DNA from: JAHFUA01 sp963733935
GTDB lineage: Bacteria; Acidobacteriota; Terriglobia; Terriglobales; Acidobacteriaceae
Direction of reading: 5' to 3'
DNA: 64,000 bases
Assembly (NCBI GenBank): GCA_963733935.1
Contig: CAVTEQ010000015.1
Coordinates: 1 to 64,000 of the forward strand
Shown: in pieces, positions 25,557 through 35,449 of the stretch
Layout: every line of letters begins with the position of its first letter
Position numbering within the stretch: position 1 is the stretch's first letter
Notes under the pieces: model-generated
What the model saw: the letters and a program-made list of their open reading frames with translations, nothing else
Database searches by the model: none
What the model was told of the DNA's origin: nothing
Made by a program: the position numbers and the translations under genes

Positions 25557-26810
25557 ATGAAGAGGCTTTATCTTACATACATCCTGATTGCAGCAGCGAT
25601 CCCGGCGTTTGCGGGGGTCACGGTTTCCAGCCCCACCAACGGCGCCACGGTCGGTTCCACGGTGCAGTTCATGGCGACCGCCACCACAACAACTTGCTCC
25701 AAGGGCGTTGCATCCATGGGCGTCTACGTGGACAACGCACTGAAGTATGTCGTCAACGGCACGAGCCTTAACACTAGTCTCAGCATTGCCTCCGGGGCCC
25801 ATCACACGGTAGTGGAAGAGTGGGACTATTGCGGCGGAGCAACCTACACCCCCATTGATATCAACGTCGCCGCTGCTCAATCCGGTGTATGGGTAACCTC
25901 GCCTGGGGTGAACGCAACCGTGGGCAGCCCGGTAAATTACGTGGCGACGGCAGCCACCGCGACTTGTTCAAAGGGCGTCGCGTCGATGGGAATTTACGTC
26001 AACAATCAGCTGAATAAAGTGGTGAACGGCGCAAGCATGAATACCACCCTGTCGTTGCCGGACGGGAAATACGACACCGTCGTGGAAGAGTGGGATTTCT
26101 GCGGCGGCGCCGCCTACACCCATGTTCCGATCACCGTCGCCGGAAACGCTGCGCTAGCTGGACAAACCTTCTCGCACTTGGAGAACTCCGCCAATTGGCA
26201 AGGCGAGCACGATGCGGGGACTCCGGGCTCTTCCTCGGGGAATTCTGGCTTAGTTTCGAGTCCGTCGCGTGATGGCAGCGCACGTCAATTCGCGATGAAT
26301 TATTCCGGCAACGCTGGCCAGCGCTGGCATTTGAGCTTTGGCAATGATCCTGGCGCCACCCAGTTTGTGTACGACCTGTGGGTTAATCTTCCCAATCCAG
26401 CAAGCGTCGCCAACCTTGAACTCGACATCAATCACGTGATGGCGAATGGCGTCACCGTCATCCTCGGGACGCAATGCTCCTACTACTCTGGAACTTGGGA
26501 GTATTCGGTCAACGCGAATGGGCATCCTTCGTGGCGACCTTCGAATATACCCTGCAATCCAAGGACTTGGACGCCCAATGCCTGGATTCACATCCAGATT
26601 GGTGAGCACCACGACAGCAGCGGTAACGGGACCCGCGACTTCATCATCCTCAACGGTGTGCGAAGCGATTTCATCGGAGCTACCGGTAATTCAAGCTTCG
26701 TATTGGGTTGGGCGCCAGGCTCCTTGCTCACCAACTTCCAGGTTGACGCCATCGGCAGCGGCGGATCACTTGCCGTTTACGCCGACGAGATGACAGTGGT
26801 GGCGGACTGA
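25557..26810 (+). CDS. secreted protein with two Ig-like domains and a lectin-like C-terminal domain
   Basis: The ATG at 25557 begins a signal peptide (RLYLTYILIAAAIPAFAG). Two tandem repeats of about 98 residues follow; both have V.SP..G.TVGSxVxxxATATT.TCSKGVASMG and end VVEEWDYCGGATYTP or VVEEWDFCGGAAYTH, so each contains a conserved cysteine pair likely forming a disulfide. Residues about 205-417 form a beta-sandwich resembling heparin-lyase or concanavalin-type lectin domains (WHLSFGNDPGATQFVYDLWV, and later VYADEMTVV). It is probably an exported carbohydrate-binding protein; no catalytic residues were recognised. Confidence 0.7.
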   Translation: MKRLYLTYILIAAAIPAFAGVTVSSPTNGATVGSTVQFMATATTTTCSKGVASMGVYVDNALKYVVNGTSLNTSLSIASGAHHTVVEEWDYCGGATYTPIDINVAAAQSGVWVTSPGVNATVGSPVNYVATAATATCSKGVASMGIYVNNQLNKVVNGASMNTTLSLPDGKYDTVVEEWDFCGGAAYTHVPITVAGNAALAGQTFSHLENSANWQGEHDAGTPGSSSGNSGLVSSPSRDGSARQFAMNYSGNAGQRWHLSFGNDPGATQFVYDLWVNLPNPASVANLELDINHVMANGVTVILGTQCSYYSGTWEYSVNANGHPSWRPSNIPCNPRTWTPNAWIHIQIGEHHDSSGNGTRDFIILNGVRSDFIGATGNSSFVLGWAPGSLLTNFQVDAIGSGGSLAVYADEMTVVAD

Positions 26811-26851
26811 GTAGAGCTTCTGGTGCGGCATCTTTGTGGACGATCTGTGCC

Positions 26852-27590
26852 TCACCTGCTACGGAGAAGCTCGCCGGAGAGGCCTGCTGCGGGAACCTGA
26901 GGCAGTTTGCGCGATATCTCCACCAGCAACCGATGAGTGACCTCCTCAGCGTTCAACGGCGGGATCACCGTGATCCCGCTCGCGACGCTGCACAGAGCAA
27001 GGTAGGAAGCGCGGTTGGTGCAGATGAAATCCAACCGGTATTCGGGCTTGCGCTCGCGAGCTCGCACCGGATCCGCATCCAGCACGAAGGCAATATCCGG
27101 ACGAGGCACGAACTTCAGCAGCAGCCGAACATAGGCCCGAGAAAGCCGGCTGCCTAATTCCAGGTTTGCCAGCTCATCATAGAGATAGCGGTCGAACAAG
27201 ACGACGTCGGCATCGTTAGCCGCCGACGCTTTTGCCACGACGGCCGACAAGCGCAGCGCGTCGAGGAAATAGAGGACGAAGCGCGCTGCCGTCATATACC
27301 AACCGCGCACATCCTTGTCGCGGCGCTGCACCGGCCGGCCAGGCGCTCCGATGCCCTTTTCGCTCTTGAACAGGGTATGAGTCAGGAATTCACGCGCCCG
27401 CCCAAGTCCGGCAACATCATCCCAGAAGGTGATAAGACGCGCCCGAAATCCCAGCCTCGCCCAGGCGGCTTCGAATCGCGTTGATTTGCGTGCTTTTGCC
27501 CGCGCCGTCGATCCCGGAAAAGCTTATGAGCAGCGGCCCCGGCTTGCGTGAGACGCGCGTGGGCGTGCTGCAAGGTTCTGCGTGGTTCAT
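26852..27590 (-). pseudogene. tmk: thymidylate kinase-like protein, one frameshift
   Basis: From the ATG at 27590 the frame reads MNHAEPCSTPT to LISFSGIDGAGKSTQINAIR, a P-loop of the thymidylate kinase family. The frame then breaks at about 27446-27452 (GGGATTT where GGGTTT would keep phase) and continues in another frame as ARLITFWDDVAGL to the end at 26852. The second part contains VVLFDRYLYDELANL and RPDIAFVLDADPVRARERKP, matching the DRY and LID regions. With the extra base removed it is a complete protein of about 245 residues. It is the last gene of the 29542-26852 operon; the break may be an assembly indel. Confidence 0.75.
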
Positions 27591-27592
27591 GG

Positions 27593-28072
27593 TCACGGCG
27601 CGCCAGGAGGCCTGCTGGGACTGGCTTTCGATAATGCGTAAATGGTTCCGACCGCAGCGCCTGCTCCCAGCAGAGCGCCAACTTTAATCACGAGGGAGCG
27701 GGCCCGCCTTTGTTTGGCAGGCGCCACGGCAGCTCCCGAGGGCCGCGAAGCTGCAATTCCTGAGGCCGGCACCCACTCCGCGGCGGCGGTACCCACGGGC
27801 TCATGCACTGCATTCTGCTGTGGCGGCTGAGCGGCTTGTGGTTGCGGTGGCAGCGATTGGGAGGCGCCTGGGCTGTCCGGAAGCTGAACCGGGGCCGGCG
27901 CAGCCGGCGCATTCCCGGCAGGCGTATAGGCGGGCGGGCCGGTCAAGGGATTCACCGGCTGCCCTGAGTTGGAATCCTGGGTTTGCGCGGCCGCAGCCAC
28001 GGGCTGGAACAGCAAGGTTAGCGCCATCAAGGTGGCCATCACCTTGATCCCGAAGCCCATCGTGCTTCTCAC
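27593..28072 (-). CDS. exported proline-rich protein with C-terminal TM
   Basis: The GTG at 28072 has GGAGG six bases upstream and is preferred over the ATG at 28060. The 159-residue product has a signal peptide (VMATLMALTLLFQPVAAAAQ), a long proline/glutamine/alanine-rich region without structure, and a hydrophobic glycine-rich segment near the end (VIKVGALLGAGAAVGTIYAL). This layout is common in acidobacterial operons, but the function is unknown. It lies immediately between the STAS gene and the kinase gene, so it is part of one transcript. Confidence 0.6.
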   Translation of the reverse strand: MRSTMGFGIKVMATLMALTLLFQPVAAAAQTQDSNSGQPVNPLTGPPAYTPAGNAPAAPAPVQLPDSPGASQSLPPQPQAAQPPQQNAVHEPVGTAAAEWVPASGIAASRPSGAAVAPAKQRRARSLVIKVGALLGAGAAVGTIYALSKASPSRPPGAP

Positions 28073-28073
28073 A

Positions 28074-28502
28074 TTATTCCTCCGGACGCTTACGCGCCGC
28101 TGTGCCCGGAACCCCGTTCCCGGCCCCGACCGTGGGATGCGTGGCGTCCCCGCTCTGTTGCAAGGCAAACAGAGGAAACCGGTAGAAGCTGGCGACCGCG
28201 TCGGAGGAGTTGTCGAAGATCTCGAAAAGGCAGTCGACTCGTGTGAGTTTCAACAGCGAGGCGATGGCAGGAGGGACCGAGGCGAGCTTGAGGTCGCCAT
28301 TCCGCTTCATGGCCTCTTCCATGCATTGCAGCAGCATTTCAATTCCAGCGCTGTCCAAATGGGAGACGTCAGAAAAATCGAAGACCAGGCACGGACGATC
28401 CTTCTTCAGCGAAGGCTCCAGCTCGCGGACGAACTCCCGAACCTGGAGCTGACTCACGCGCTCCGGCAGGCGCTTGACGATGACCCCGGCACACGACGTC
28501 AT
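28074..28502 (-). CDS. STAS-domain protein (anti-sigma factor antagonist-like)
   Basis: A 142-residue protein. The central block CLVFDFSDVSHLDSAGIEML is the STAS signature, with the phosphorylatable serine in DSAG. In SpoIIAA/RsbV-type proteins this serine is phosphorylated by an anti-sigma kinase and controls partner binding. No such kinase or sigma factor is adjacent here. The C-terminal 25 residues are low complexity. The start overlaps the stop of the nucleotidyltransferase-like gene by 4 bp, so the two are coupled and this one may regulate sugar-nucleotide or polymer synthesis (inference). Confidence 0.8.
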   Translation of the reverse strand: MTSCAGVIVKRLPERVSQLQVREFVRELEPSLKKDRPCLVFDFSDVSHLDSAGIEMLLQCMEEAMKRNGDLKLASVPPAIASLLKLTRVDCLFEIFDNSSDAVASFYRFPLFALQQSGDATHPTVGAGNGVPGTAARKRPEE

Positions 28503-29542
28503 ACTTCACCCTGAAGACCACCCTCGAGTTCGAATGCCTGTTCTCTGGCGTCCAGCGATTCGCTCGCTTCGCGCCGCGGCTTGGCAACCCGCCACGGGCG
28601 CGGAGCTGTGTCGCGGATCAGGCTGGGATCGTCAATCGTCATCACGAGGTTGCGGGCAAGGTCCACGAACTCGTTGCCATGAACCACGGCCTGGGATACA
28701 TCCAGTCCTCCACCCACGGCCGTATGCGACAGCACGGAGGCTGCCTCGACCACAGTGCCCTCTCCGACGCGGCAGTTGCGCTCGATATTGCTGAACCGGG
28801 CAATGACGCTCGAGGGCTCCAACTTCACGGCGTGGCCCACGTATGCGGGCGCCAGGATGCGCGCAGAGCGATGCGCCCGCGCGCCATCGTCCATCCAGAC
28901 TCCCGGCCTGACTTCCCGCCCGCGTGGCCGGATCGCGCAATGTCCAAGAAAAGCATCGACCACCAGTTGCCGAAGGTCGCGGGCGTCAGCCAGCCGATTC
29001 ACGTAGCCCTTTACGACGAAAGGCGCCGGCGGGCCAAACATCCTCTCGAAGCTGAACGGCAAAGAACCGTCGGGGGCCGACCTCTGCAGGACGCCGGCAT
29101 GGGCGATCCAAAAATCCAACGGCTGCCGGCTGTCCTGAAGCTGAGTCAATGCGTTTTGCCCGGAACGGTGGACCTGCAGCGCCTCGGCAAAATCGCATTC
29201 CGCGTATGGGCCCAACTCCATCAGGAGGACTTCTTCGACTCCGTGCGCAGCGTAATCCTTCAGCTTTCGCACCGCCCTGGGCCAGCGCTCGCTGGACTGC
29301 CGGGCGGCGATGATTTCGAGATCTCGAGCCGGCCAGAACGGAAGGGAGCCTGCTTCGGCGATCACCGAGATTGCCTGTATTCCGGCCTGCCGGAGCCGGT
29401 TCACGGTCAGCTCGAGTACGGACCTGCCCAGTATCTCCAGGCAGCCGCCCGGGACCGGCCGACGCGGCGCTCGGGGCGCGTACTCCCACAGAGTAGTGGC
29501 GGCGAACTGGTTGCCCATCACAACAATTGCGCTGGCCTGCAA
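28499..29542 (-). CDS. nucleotidyltransferase-like protein with left-handed beta-helix
   Basis: A 347-residue protein from a TTG at 29542. The N-terminal part (SAIVVMGNQFAATT ... GRSVLELTVNRLRQAGIQAI) resembles NDP-sugar pyrophosphorylases (GlmU/ManC-like), though the G-x-G-T-R-x-x-P-x-x-K signature is not intact (PRRPVPGG in its place). The C-terminal part (GVWMDDGARAHRSARILAPA, then SSVIARFSNIERNCRVGEG) is a hexapeptide-repeat left-handed beta-helix. The damaged signature suggests a regulatory or altered-substrate role. It heads an operon with the STAS, small exported and kinase genes. An ATG nine codons downstream is an alternative start. Confidence 0.7.
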   Translation of the reverse strand: MQASAIVVMGNQFAATTLWEYAPRAPRRPVPGGCLEILGRSVLELTVNRLRQAGIQAISVIAEAGSLPFWPARDLEIIAARQSSERWPRAVRKLKDYAAHGVEEVLLMELGPYAECDFAEALQVHRSGQNALTQLQDSRQPLDFWIAHAGVLQRSAPDGSLPFSFERMFGPPAPFVVKGYVNRLADARDLRQLVVDAFLGHCAIRPRGREVRPGVWMDDGARAHRSARILAPAYVGHAVKLEPSSVIARFSNIERNCRVGEGTVVEAASVLSHTAVGGGLDVSQAVVHGNEFVDLARNLVMTIDDPSLIRDTAPRPWRVAKPRREASESLDAREQAFELEGGLQGEV

Positions 29543-29704
29543 AGCCGGACTCCTTATTGCTAGATGTTCGATGATTCCTTTGGCGGAGATGTTGTCGTAC
29601 GAACGACATCGGAGAGGAGAAAGAGGTGATCAAAATAAAGATCGCCGTGGGGCAACTCCGCGGTTGGCAGGACAAGGTTCACGTTTTTGCGCATCCAGGA
29701 CGGA

Positions 29705-30475
29705 CTAAGCGCCGCTGTACTGCTGCATGACGCCATAGCATTCGCACGCAGCTTCCTCGATTTTTTCCCGGCTCAGAATGTGCACCACGCCGCGGGAGTA
29801 GCCGATGGCTCCCTTTCTTTGAAGATCATGGGCGGCCAAACTCACGCTTGGCCGGTCGGTCCCCAGCATGGATGCGAGAAAATCGTGGGTAACGAAGAGC
29901 GGACGATTGTCGGCGCGGTCCTGCATGATCAGTAACCAGCGCCCCAGCCGCTGCTCGACGCGGTGGAGACGATTGCAGGCGGCGGATTGCGCGGCTTGCA
30001 CGCCCTGGATCACTGCCTGGCGGCTCGCCAACAACTGCAGTTGGGGCGTCAGTGGCAAGAGATTACGCAGGGCGTCAACCCGCAACCGCAGGCCCTCTCC
30101 TGCAATCTGCACCACCGCGCGGTGTGGGCTGCGGTCAAAGCCTACAACGGCGGGTGTACCAATCAGTCCCTCGTTCCCGACCACGCCGACTTCCACCGTT
30201 TTGCCGGCCCGGGTTACCACCACCAGGGATATCAAGCCGTGATTTGGGAAGTAGATAGACTCCAGGTTCGCTCCCGGCTCGTGAAGGGTGGTCTGCTGAG
30301 GCAGCTCGACCGCAGCCAGGAAAGAACGCAACGTCTGGTATTCGCCTTCGGGAAGCGCGAGAAGAATGCGGTTCCTCACCGGCGTGCCTTCAGAACTGGT
30401 GCGTTCCGCGGCTTCGAACGGGGTGGACTCGCGGCTGGTTTGGATTAATTCGGGCTGCATCGCTGATAAGCTCAT
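29705..30475 (-). CDS. Crp/Fnr-family transcription regulator
   Basis: A 256-residue protein with an ATG start at 30475. Residues about 45-160 form a cNMP-binding-type beta-barrel (LHEPGANLESIYFPNHGLIS, then VEVGVVGNEGLIG). Residues 190-250 are a winged helix (FLASMLGTDRPSVSLAAHDL, RKGAIGYSRGVVHI). The cluster of cysteines that holds the FNR iron-sulfur centre is absent, and the cAMP-contact motif is not clear. The recognition helix reads RPSV, unlike the RETV of E. coli CRP, so it cannot be linked with certainty to the CRP-like sites found elsewhere here. It faces the same way as the operon ending at 26852 but is separated from it by about 160 bp. Confidence 0.85.
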   Translation of the reverse strand: MSLSAMQPELIQTSRESTPFEAAERTSSEGTPVRNRILLALPEGEYQTLRSFLAAVELPQQTTLHEPGANLESIYFPNHGLISLVVVTRAGKTVEVGVVGNEGLIGTPAVVGFDRSPHRAVVQIAGEGLRLRVDALRNLLPLTPQLQLLASRQAVIQGVQAAQSAACNRLHRVEQRLGRWLLIMQDRADNRPLFVTHDFLASMLGTDRPSVSLAAHDLQRKGAIGYSRGVVHILSREKIEEAACECYGVMQQYSGA

Positions 30476-30799
30476 GGTCCGCCGAACTGAGATGCAGAAA
30501 ACCGCGCAGTTGCTGGCTTAACACGATTTTCTAAGTGTTTACTGTGTTCCCTCCGCCCTAATACAGGAAATACCCCATGAAATGGACCTTCGATACTGCT
30601 CGTCGAGCCACGGCTCTTCTACTTGGCGCCCCCGCCTCGGAAACATTGGCGAATTTAAAACTGGGCCGGTAGGGTTGGTACAAAGGGGTCTCCGAGGACC
30701 TTGGCGTTCACTCCCGCACTAACACTCTCGTGTTGTGCTCCATGTGAGATGAAGCTGGAAGAGGCGAGTTGTCTTCACGCGTGATTCGTATGAAAAAAT
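30476..30799. other. intergenic region upstream of the Crp/Fnr gene
   Basis: About 320 bp without a supported gene. The part next to 30475 should carry the promoter of the regulator gene. Short open frames here have no protein-like composition. No hairpin with a T tract was noticed. Confidence 0.35.
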
Positions 30800-31065
30800 A
30801 TCGTTGGCTGGGACACCGAGGGGTCACTCTACAAGGCGCAACCTGGGCTGGGACCCCTGCATCACGGCGATCAGGCCGCTTCTTCAGGAGCTGCACGATC
30901 TCACGTTCTCTCGCTGGGGAGCCCGTCCGGCGTCGCGATGCTAATAGCCTTCCAGCACCATGGCGCCAACTCTGGGGTGAAGTAAATCTTGCCGCGCTGC
31001 AATGCCTCGACGGCGGCGATCAGATCCCGGGGCTTGTCTCGGCCATTTGGCAGACTCCGGAGACG
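30800..31065 (-). pseudogene. relic of a LuxR/NarL-type response regulator
   Basis: On the minus strand, one frame (from about 31065 to 30910) reads DLIAAVEALQRGKIYFTPEL, the typical end of a NarL-type receiver and linker. A second frame then gives PAREREIVQLLKKRPDRRD, matching the LTxREREIVQLLAEG start of a LuxR helix-turn-helix. The upstream receiver with its phospho-acceptor Asp and the end of the DNA-binding domain are not recognisable. At least one frameshift is present and no complete frame exists, so this looks like a decayed gene rather than a single indel. Confidence 0.55.
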
Positions 31066-31308
31066 CCTTCTGTGAGTTCCAAGTTAGATACAGGCCCACG
31101 TGACGGGCTGCCTACTCTAACGGCATTCCGCGCAGCCCAGTGACGAAGAAGCACCGTGGTGCACAACGCGGTAAAAAGTTCCGCTGCGGCGACCCTGGCA
31201 TGGTCAGAGGTTCTATCCGCAATGTCGTTGTGTCATTTGCGTTTAGCAGATGCTCGCGCGCGGTGGCACGCGACATGCAGGCTAATGTGGAAGGGAGGAT
31301 GAGAAAGT

Positions 31309-31458
31309 ATGAACCCTACTTACTACGTGGCAACGCGTTTTCTCTGGAGCATCGCCCTGCAACGCGATGTGTGGTTCCGTCTTACTTACGAGCGAACGTA
31401 TCTGCCGGAGCGCGGCATTTATCGCGACCAACTGGTGCACTCGGAAGTTGCCGCGTAG
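31309..31458 (+). CDS. small hypothetical protein (49 aa)
   Basis: The ATG at 31309 has GGGAGG about 11 bases upstream. The 49-residue product (MNPTYYVATRFLWSIALQRD ... RLTYERTYLPERGIYRDQL) is rich in aromatic residues and arginine, with a composition unlike random frames. It shows no membrane span long enough to be sure of and no known motif. It lies 5' of the lytic transglycosylase gene. It is below usual ORF length limits, so it would be missed by many gene callers. Confidence 0.45.
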   Translation: MNPTYYVATRFLWSIALQRDVWFRLTYERTYLPERGIYRDQLVHSEVAA

Positions 31459-31617
31459 GGCGCAACCTGCGCCCGGCGGCGCGCATCCGACACCAACAGC
31501 CACTCGCTGACGCAGATCCCGCCTTTTGTTCCCTTTTCCCTTCGTCGACGACGGGAGAAGTGTGCGCGAGCGTGACTAACGCGAGCGTAACTAAGAAGAT
31601 CTGGCCCTTGGGAAAAT

Positions 31618-32313
31618 ATGGAGACACCAGGAAACGCTGTTTTGAACAAACTAAGAGCTGGAGAAATGAACCTTACGGTGGTGGCGATCGTGATCCTTAT
31701 CCTGCTGCCGCTTGGTTCTCCGCCCCAAGGCCAGGGCGCTACCAAGGAAGCTCTCGGTTCCCTGCGGAGCGAGATCGTCGAGTCCGGCGCGGTGAAAGAT
31801 ACGGACGCTGCCACAGCAACCAAGAGCGAACACGCCGCCGCAAAAGCCGTCGACAAAGCGGCCAGCGCCAGCCCGCGCCAGTTGCGCGCAGAGTCGGAAC
31901 GCTGGGCCGAATATTACGCCCACCAGTATCAAGTGCCCGCCGGCTTGGTGAAGGCCATCATCGAGCAGGAATCAGGATGGAATCCGCGCGCGGTTTCGAA
32001 AAAAGGCGCGGCCGGCCTCATGCAGTTGATGCCCGCCACGGCGAAGCGGTTCGGGGTTCGCAATCGGTTCGGCGTTCGCGAGAACATCCGCGGCGGAGTG
32101 GCTTATCTCGCCTGGCTCAGCGAACAGTGCAACGGAGACGTTCAACTCATGAGCGCGGCTTATTATGGCGGCGAGTACCAACTTACCTCGCGGCGAAGTG
32201 AACACTCCTCTCGGGACGTGCAGGCTTACGTCCAGCGAGTGGCGCAAAAGTATCAGGCAAGACAGGCGCCCACAGGCACTCTCGCCAGCAACTACCAAAT
32301 CGCCACGAAGTGA
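31618..32313 (+). CDS. lytic transglycosylase, SLT domain
   Basis: A 231-residue protein (ATG at 31618; an ATG at 31666 with GGAG just 5' is an alternative). A membrane or signal helix (LTVVAIVILILLPLGS) is followed by an alanine-rich linker and an SLT domain: VPAGLVKAIIEQESGWNPRA with the catalytic Glu at about 118, then GAAGLMQLMPATAKRFG and MSAAYYGGE. These residues fit Slt/MltC-type enzymes that cut peptidoglycan glycan strands with anhydro-bond formation. It acts in the periplasm; a partner was not evident. Confidence 0.85.
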   Translation: METPGNAVLNKLRAGEMNLTVVAIVILILLPLGSPPQGQGATKEALGSLRSEIVESGAVKDTDAATATKSEHAAAKAVDKAASASPRQLRAESERWAEYYAHQYQVPAGLVKAIIEQESGWNPRAVSKKGAAGLMQLMPATAKRFGVRNRFGVRENIRGGVAYLAWLSEQCNGDVQLMSAAYYGGEYQLTSRRSEHSSRDVQAYVQRVAQKYQARQAPTGTLASNYQIATK

Positions 32314-32408
32314 TCCCTGTGTAAGACGGCCCACTCACGCGCTGCTGTGAGCCTAGTCACTGAGCTGCGGCTGCATTTGTGATACAAGTAGCCGCCAGAA
32401 GGTGGCAT

Positions 32409-32543
32409 ATGGCTGAATTCCTCATAATTCTGGGGGTGGTAGGAGTTTTCCTGGTGATCTTCTACTCCTCCGTCGTGCATGAGAAGCGTGAGCCGGCGCT
32501 CGACGAGCCGCAGGAAAAGCCGCAAGAGCGAAAGGCGGCGTGA
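32409..32543 (+). CDS. small single-span membrane protein (44 aa)
   Basis: An ATG at 32409 opens 44 codons encoding one hydrophobic helix (AEFLIILGVVGVFLVIFYSS) and a charged, glutamate/lysine-rich tail (EKREPALDEPQEKPQERKAA). The layout is typical of small membrane proteins. It ends 15 bp before the convergent kinase gene. Neither partner nor function is evident. Confidence 0.5.
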   Translation: MAEFLIILGVVGVFLVIFYSSVVHEKREPALDEPQEKPQERKAA

Positions 32544-32558
32544 GCTGCGCCCGCCGCG

Positions 32559-34335
32559 CTAATCGTCGCGCCGGATGAGTGATGGATCGGCAACCACCAC
32601 GGTGGGGACGACAGCATCCGCGTCCATTTGGTGGTGGAGCGGCAGCGTGAGCTCGAAGGTGGTGCCTTCAGCGGAGGTCCCCGCGAGCTGGAGGCGCCCA
32701 CCGTGGTCCTCCAGGATCTTGTGAGCGATGGTCAGGCCCAGACCGGTACCGTTCTCCTTGCCAAAACTCACAAAGGGCTGGAAGAGCTGCTCGCGGATCG
32801 GCTCCGGGATTCCCGGCCCATTGTCGCGAATCAGGATGCGGGCCGAGCCGTTCACTTCCTCCATCGAGACCTCGATTTTGCCGTCATGGGAGACGGCTTC
32901 GCAGGCATTCACCAGCAGATTGAAGAAAGCGCGTTCCATGCGGTGGTGGTCGAACCATGCGTCGGAGCAACTCCCCGGAAAGCGTGAAGCCGACGCGCAA
33001 GAACTCGTGATGGGCGCGCACCGCATGAAAGGCCTGCGAGATAGTCTCCTGCAGGCTGCCGCGCGAGAACTGCAGAGACTCCCGCCCGCGGCTGAATTCG
33101 AGCAGGGAATCGATGAGGTCGATCATGCGATTGACGGCGCAGCGAATCTCCTCATAGAGTTCCTCGCGCGCTCCGCCGGCCAGCCGGCCTTCGGAGAGAA
33201 ATTCCGCGTTGGCCAGGATGGCGGTCAGGGGATGGCGAAGATCATGGGAGATGGAGCTGGCCATCAAGCCGATGGTCGCCAGCCGCTCCGATTCCAGGAG
33301 TTTCTGCTGGGTCTGTCCCAGCGAGCGCCGCATGGCGCCAAAGGCATTGGTGACCACGCCCACCTCGTCGTCGCTGCGGCTGGCGAGCGGGAAGCTGAAA
33401 TCGCCCACCTGCAAGGCCTTCACGCCCGCGGCCAGGTTCTCCAGCGGCCGCGTAAAGTTCAGGCAAATGAAGTAGAGCACCACGCTGCCGAACAGCACCG
33501 CCGCGATGCCCAGACCCAGCACCAGCCGCGTGAGCCGATCCAGAAAGGCGGCCGCCTGGTCGTAGGATTTCAGCACCGTGAGCCGTACCGCCGGCGGGCG
33601 TGGAGTTGTTCAGGCCAAGGTTGATGCCAGGAAGCGCTCACCATCGAGGCTGATCTGCGCCGGAGTGGGCGACAGAGTGGCGCGCCGCGGCGCACCGCGG
33701 CCATGGCCGACTCCTGGGCCGGCCGCAACGTGCTCACGATGGGAGCGTCGCCGTAAGTGATGCTCACCTCGCTGCCGGCGATGCGGCTCACCTCGCGGGT
33801 CAAACGCTCGTCCACCTCATAGCCAACGGCGAGCACTCCCAGCACACCGCCTTCCGTAGCCGAGCCGTAATTGATGGGCTGCAGGAACACCTCGTAAAGA
33901 TGCCCGCCTCCATACCACCAGGTGGCGATTTCGTCATGCGCGGAGCGCGCGCGAAGCTGTTCCACGGCAATGGACCGCGTGAATCCGGGAGCGGAAGCGT
34001 GCAGCGCCACCACCTGGCCTTCGCGATCCGCCAGCAGCGAACAGATCGCTGCCGGCTACATGCCAAGTGCTGCTGGAGGCGTCCTGAATGGTGACCGGAT
34101 CGTGGCTGGTCATTAGCGCTTTCAAGTTGGGAAGGTCGGCGATCAGCCCGGTGGAACGCGCGCGCATCATCTGCCGCTGGTGCAGCACATTGCGGAAGGT
34201 GAGAACGGAGTTTTCCAAGTCCTGGAAGATCTCTTTGCGCACCTGAGTCTTGACGATGTGATGGACGATGAGCAGCGTGGCGCACGTCAGGCAGGAGGAG
34301 ATCAGCAACAGCGACAGCTCCAGCTTCGTGCGCAA
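32559..34335 (-). pseudogene. sensor histidine kinase broken by several frameshifts
   Basis: Four minus-strand segments in changing frames together form one sensor kinase. They are: 34335 to about 34040 (MRTKLELSLLLISSCLTCA, first membrane helix and sensor), about 34010-33690 (sensor domain), about 33650-32960 (second membrane helix, HAMP, SSISHDLRHPLTAILANAEF with the phospho-accepting His), and about 32960-32559 (RAFFNLLVNACEAVSHDGK N-box, DNGPGIPEP, GTGLGLTIAHKI). All catalytic motifs survive, but at least four shifts are needed. It is followed downstream of its promoter side by an intact OmpR-type regulator at 34408-35082, its natural partner. Confidence 0.75.
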
Positions 34336-34407
34336 TCGGAAGATGTGCCATTGCCACCTGTCAGGTGCTTAAGCAGCGCTGGCGCGAGCCCGCCGGCTCC
34401 CAGCCTT

Positions 34408-35082
<675 letters not shown>

Positions 35083-35088
35083 AGTCAA

Positions 35089-35449
35089 TAGTCAATAGGA
35101 CGCTCGGCGGATGGGCACGCTATTACAAAGACGCAAAAAGGCCTCCCGAGGAGACAATAATTCGCCCCAGAACCGGCCGCCATTCCGGGTCGTGGCACAA
35201 AAAGGCGCTTGCCCGCCACAGACAAGCGCCTCTCTGTTGCATCGACTAGTGGTCACCTCGTCTTCTTTCATCCGGATCAACCATGATTTTTCCGAACAAC
35301 CCATGGCCCTCGTGGTCAATACCGGCGGTAAAGAACAACTCATTCGGGGCGGCCAGCTCAGGCAAGAGGAGGTTAAGGCCTGCAAAGCAAAGTGGTTGTC
35401 AAGGCGGTGTAAAAAGCCTGTCATTTCTTGGTGTGCGACCGCCTGGATT
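35089..35449. other. intergenic region 5' of the response regulator gene
   Basis: About 360 bp. The frames in both directions are shadow-like and none has a motif or a good start. A direct repeat TAGTCAATAGTCAATAG lies just before the regulator start (about 35082-35099). The region presumably holds the promoter of the regulator/kinase pair. Confidence 0.3.

Noticed and set aside
31140..32201. Plus-strand frame of 353 codons over the lytic transglycosylase gene
   Set aside because: It is in another frame of a gene with a complete SLT active site and is dominated by Arg, Ser and Gly; the 49-aa frame inside it is more protein-like.
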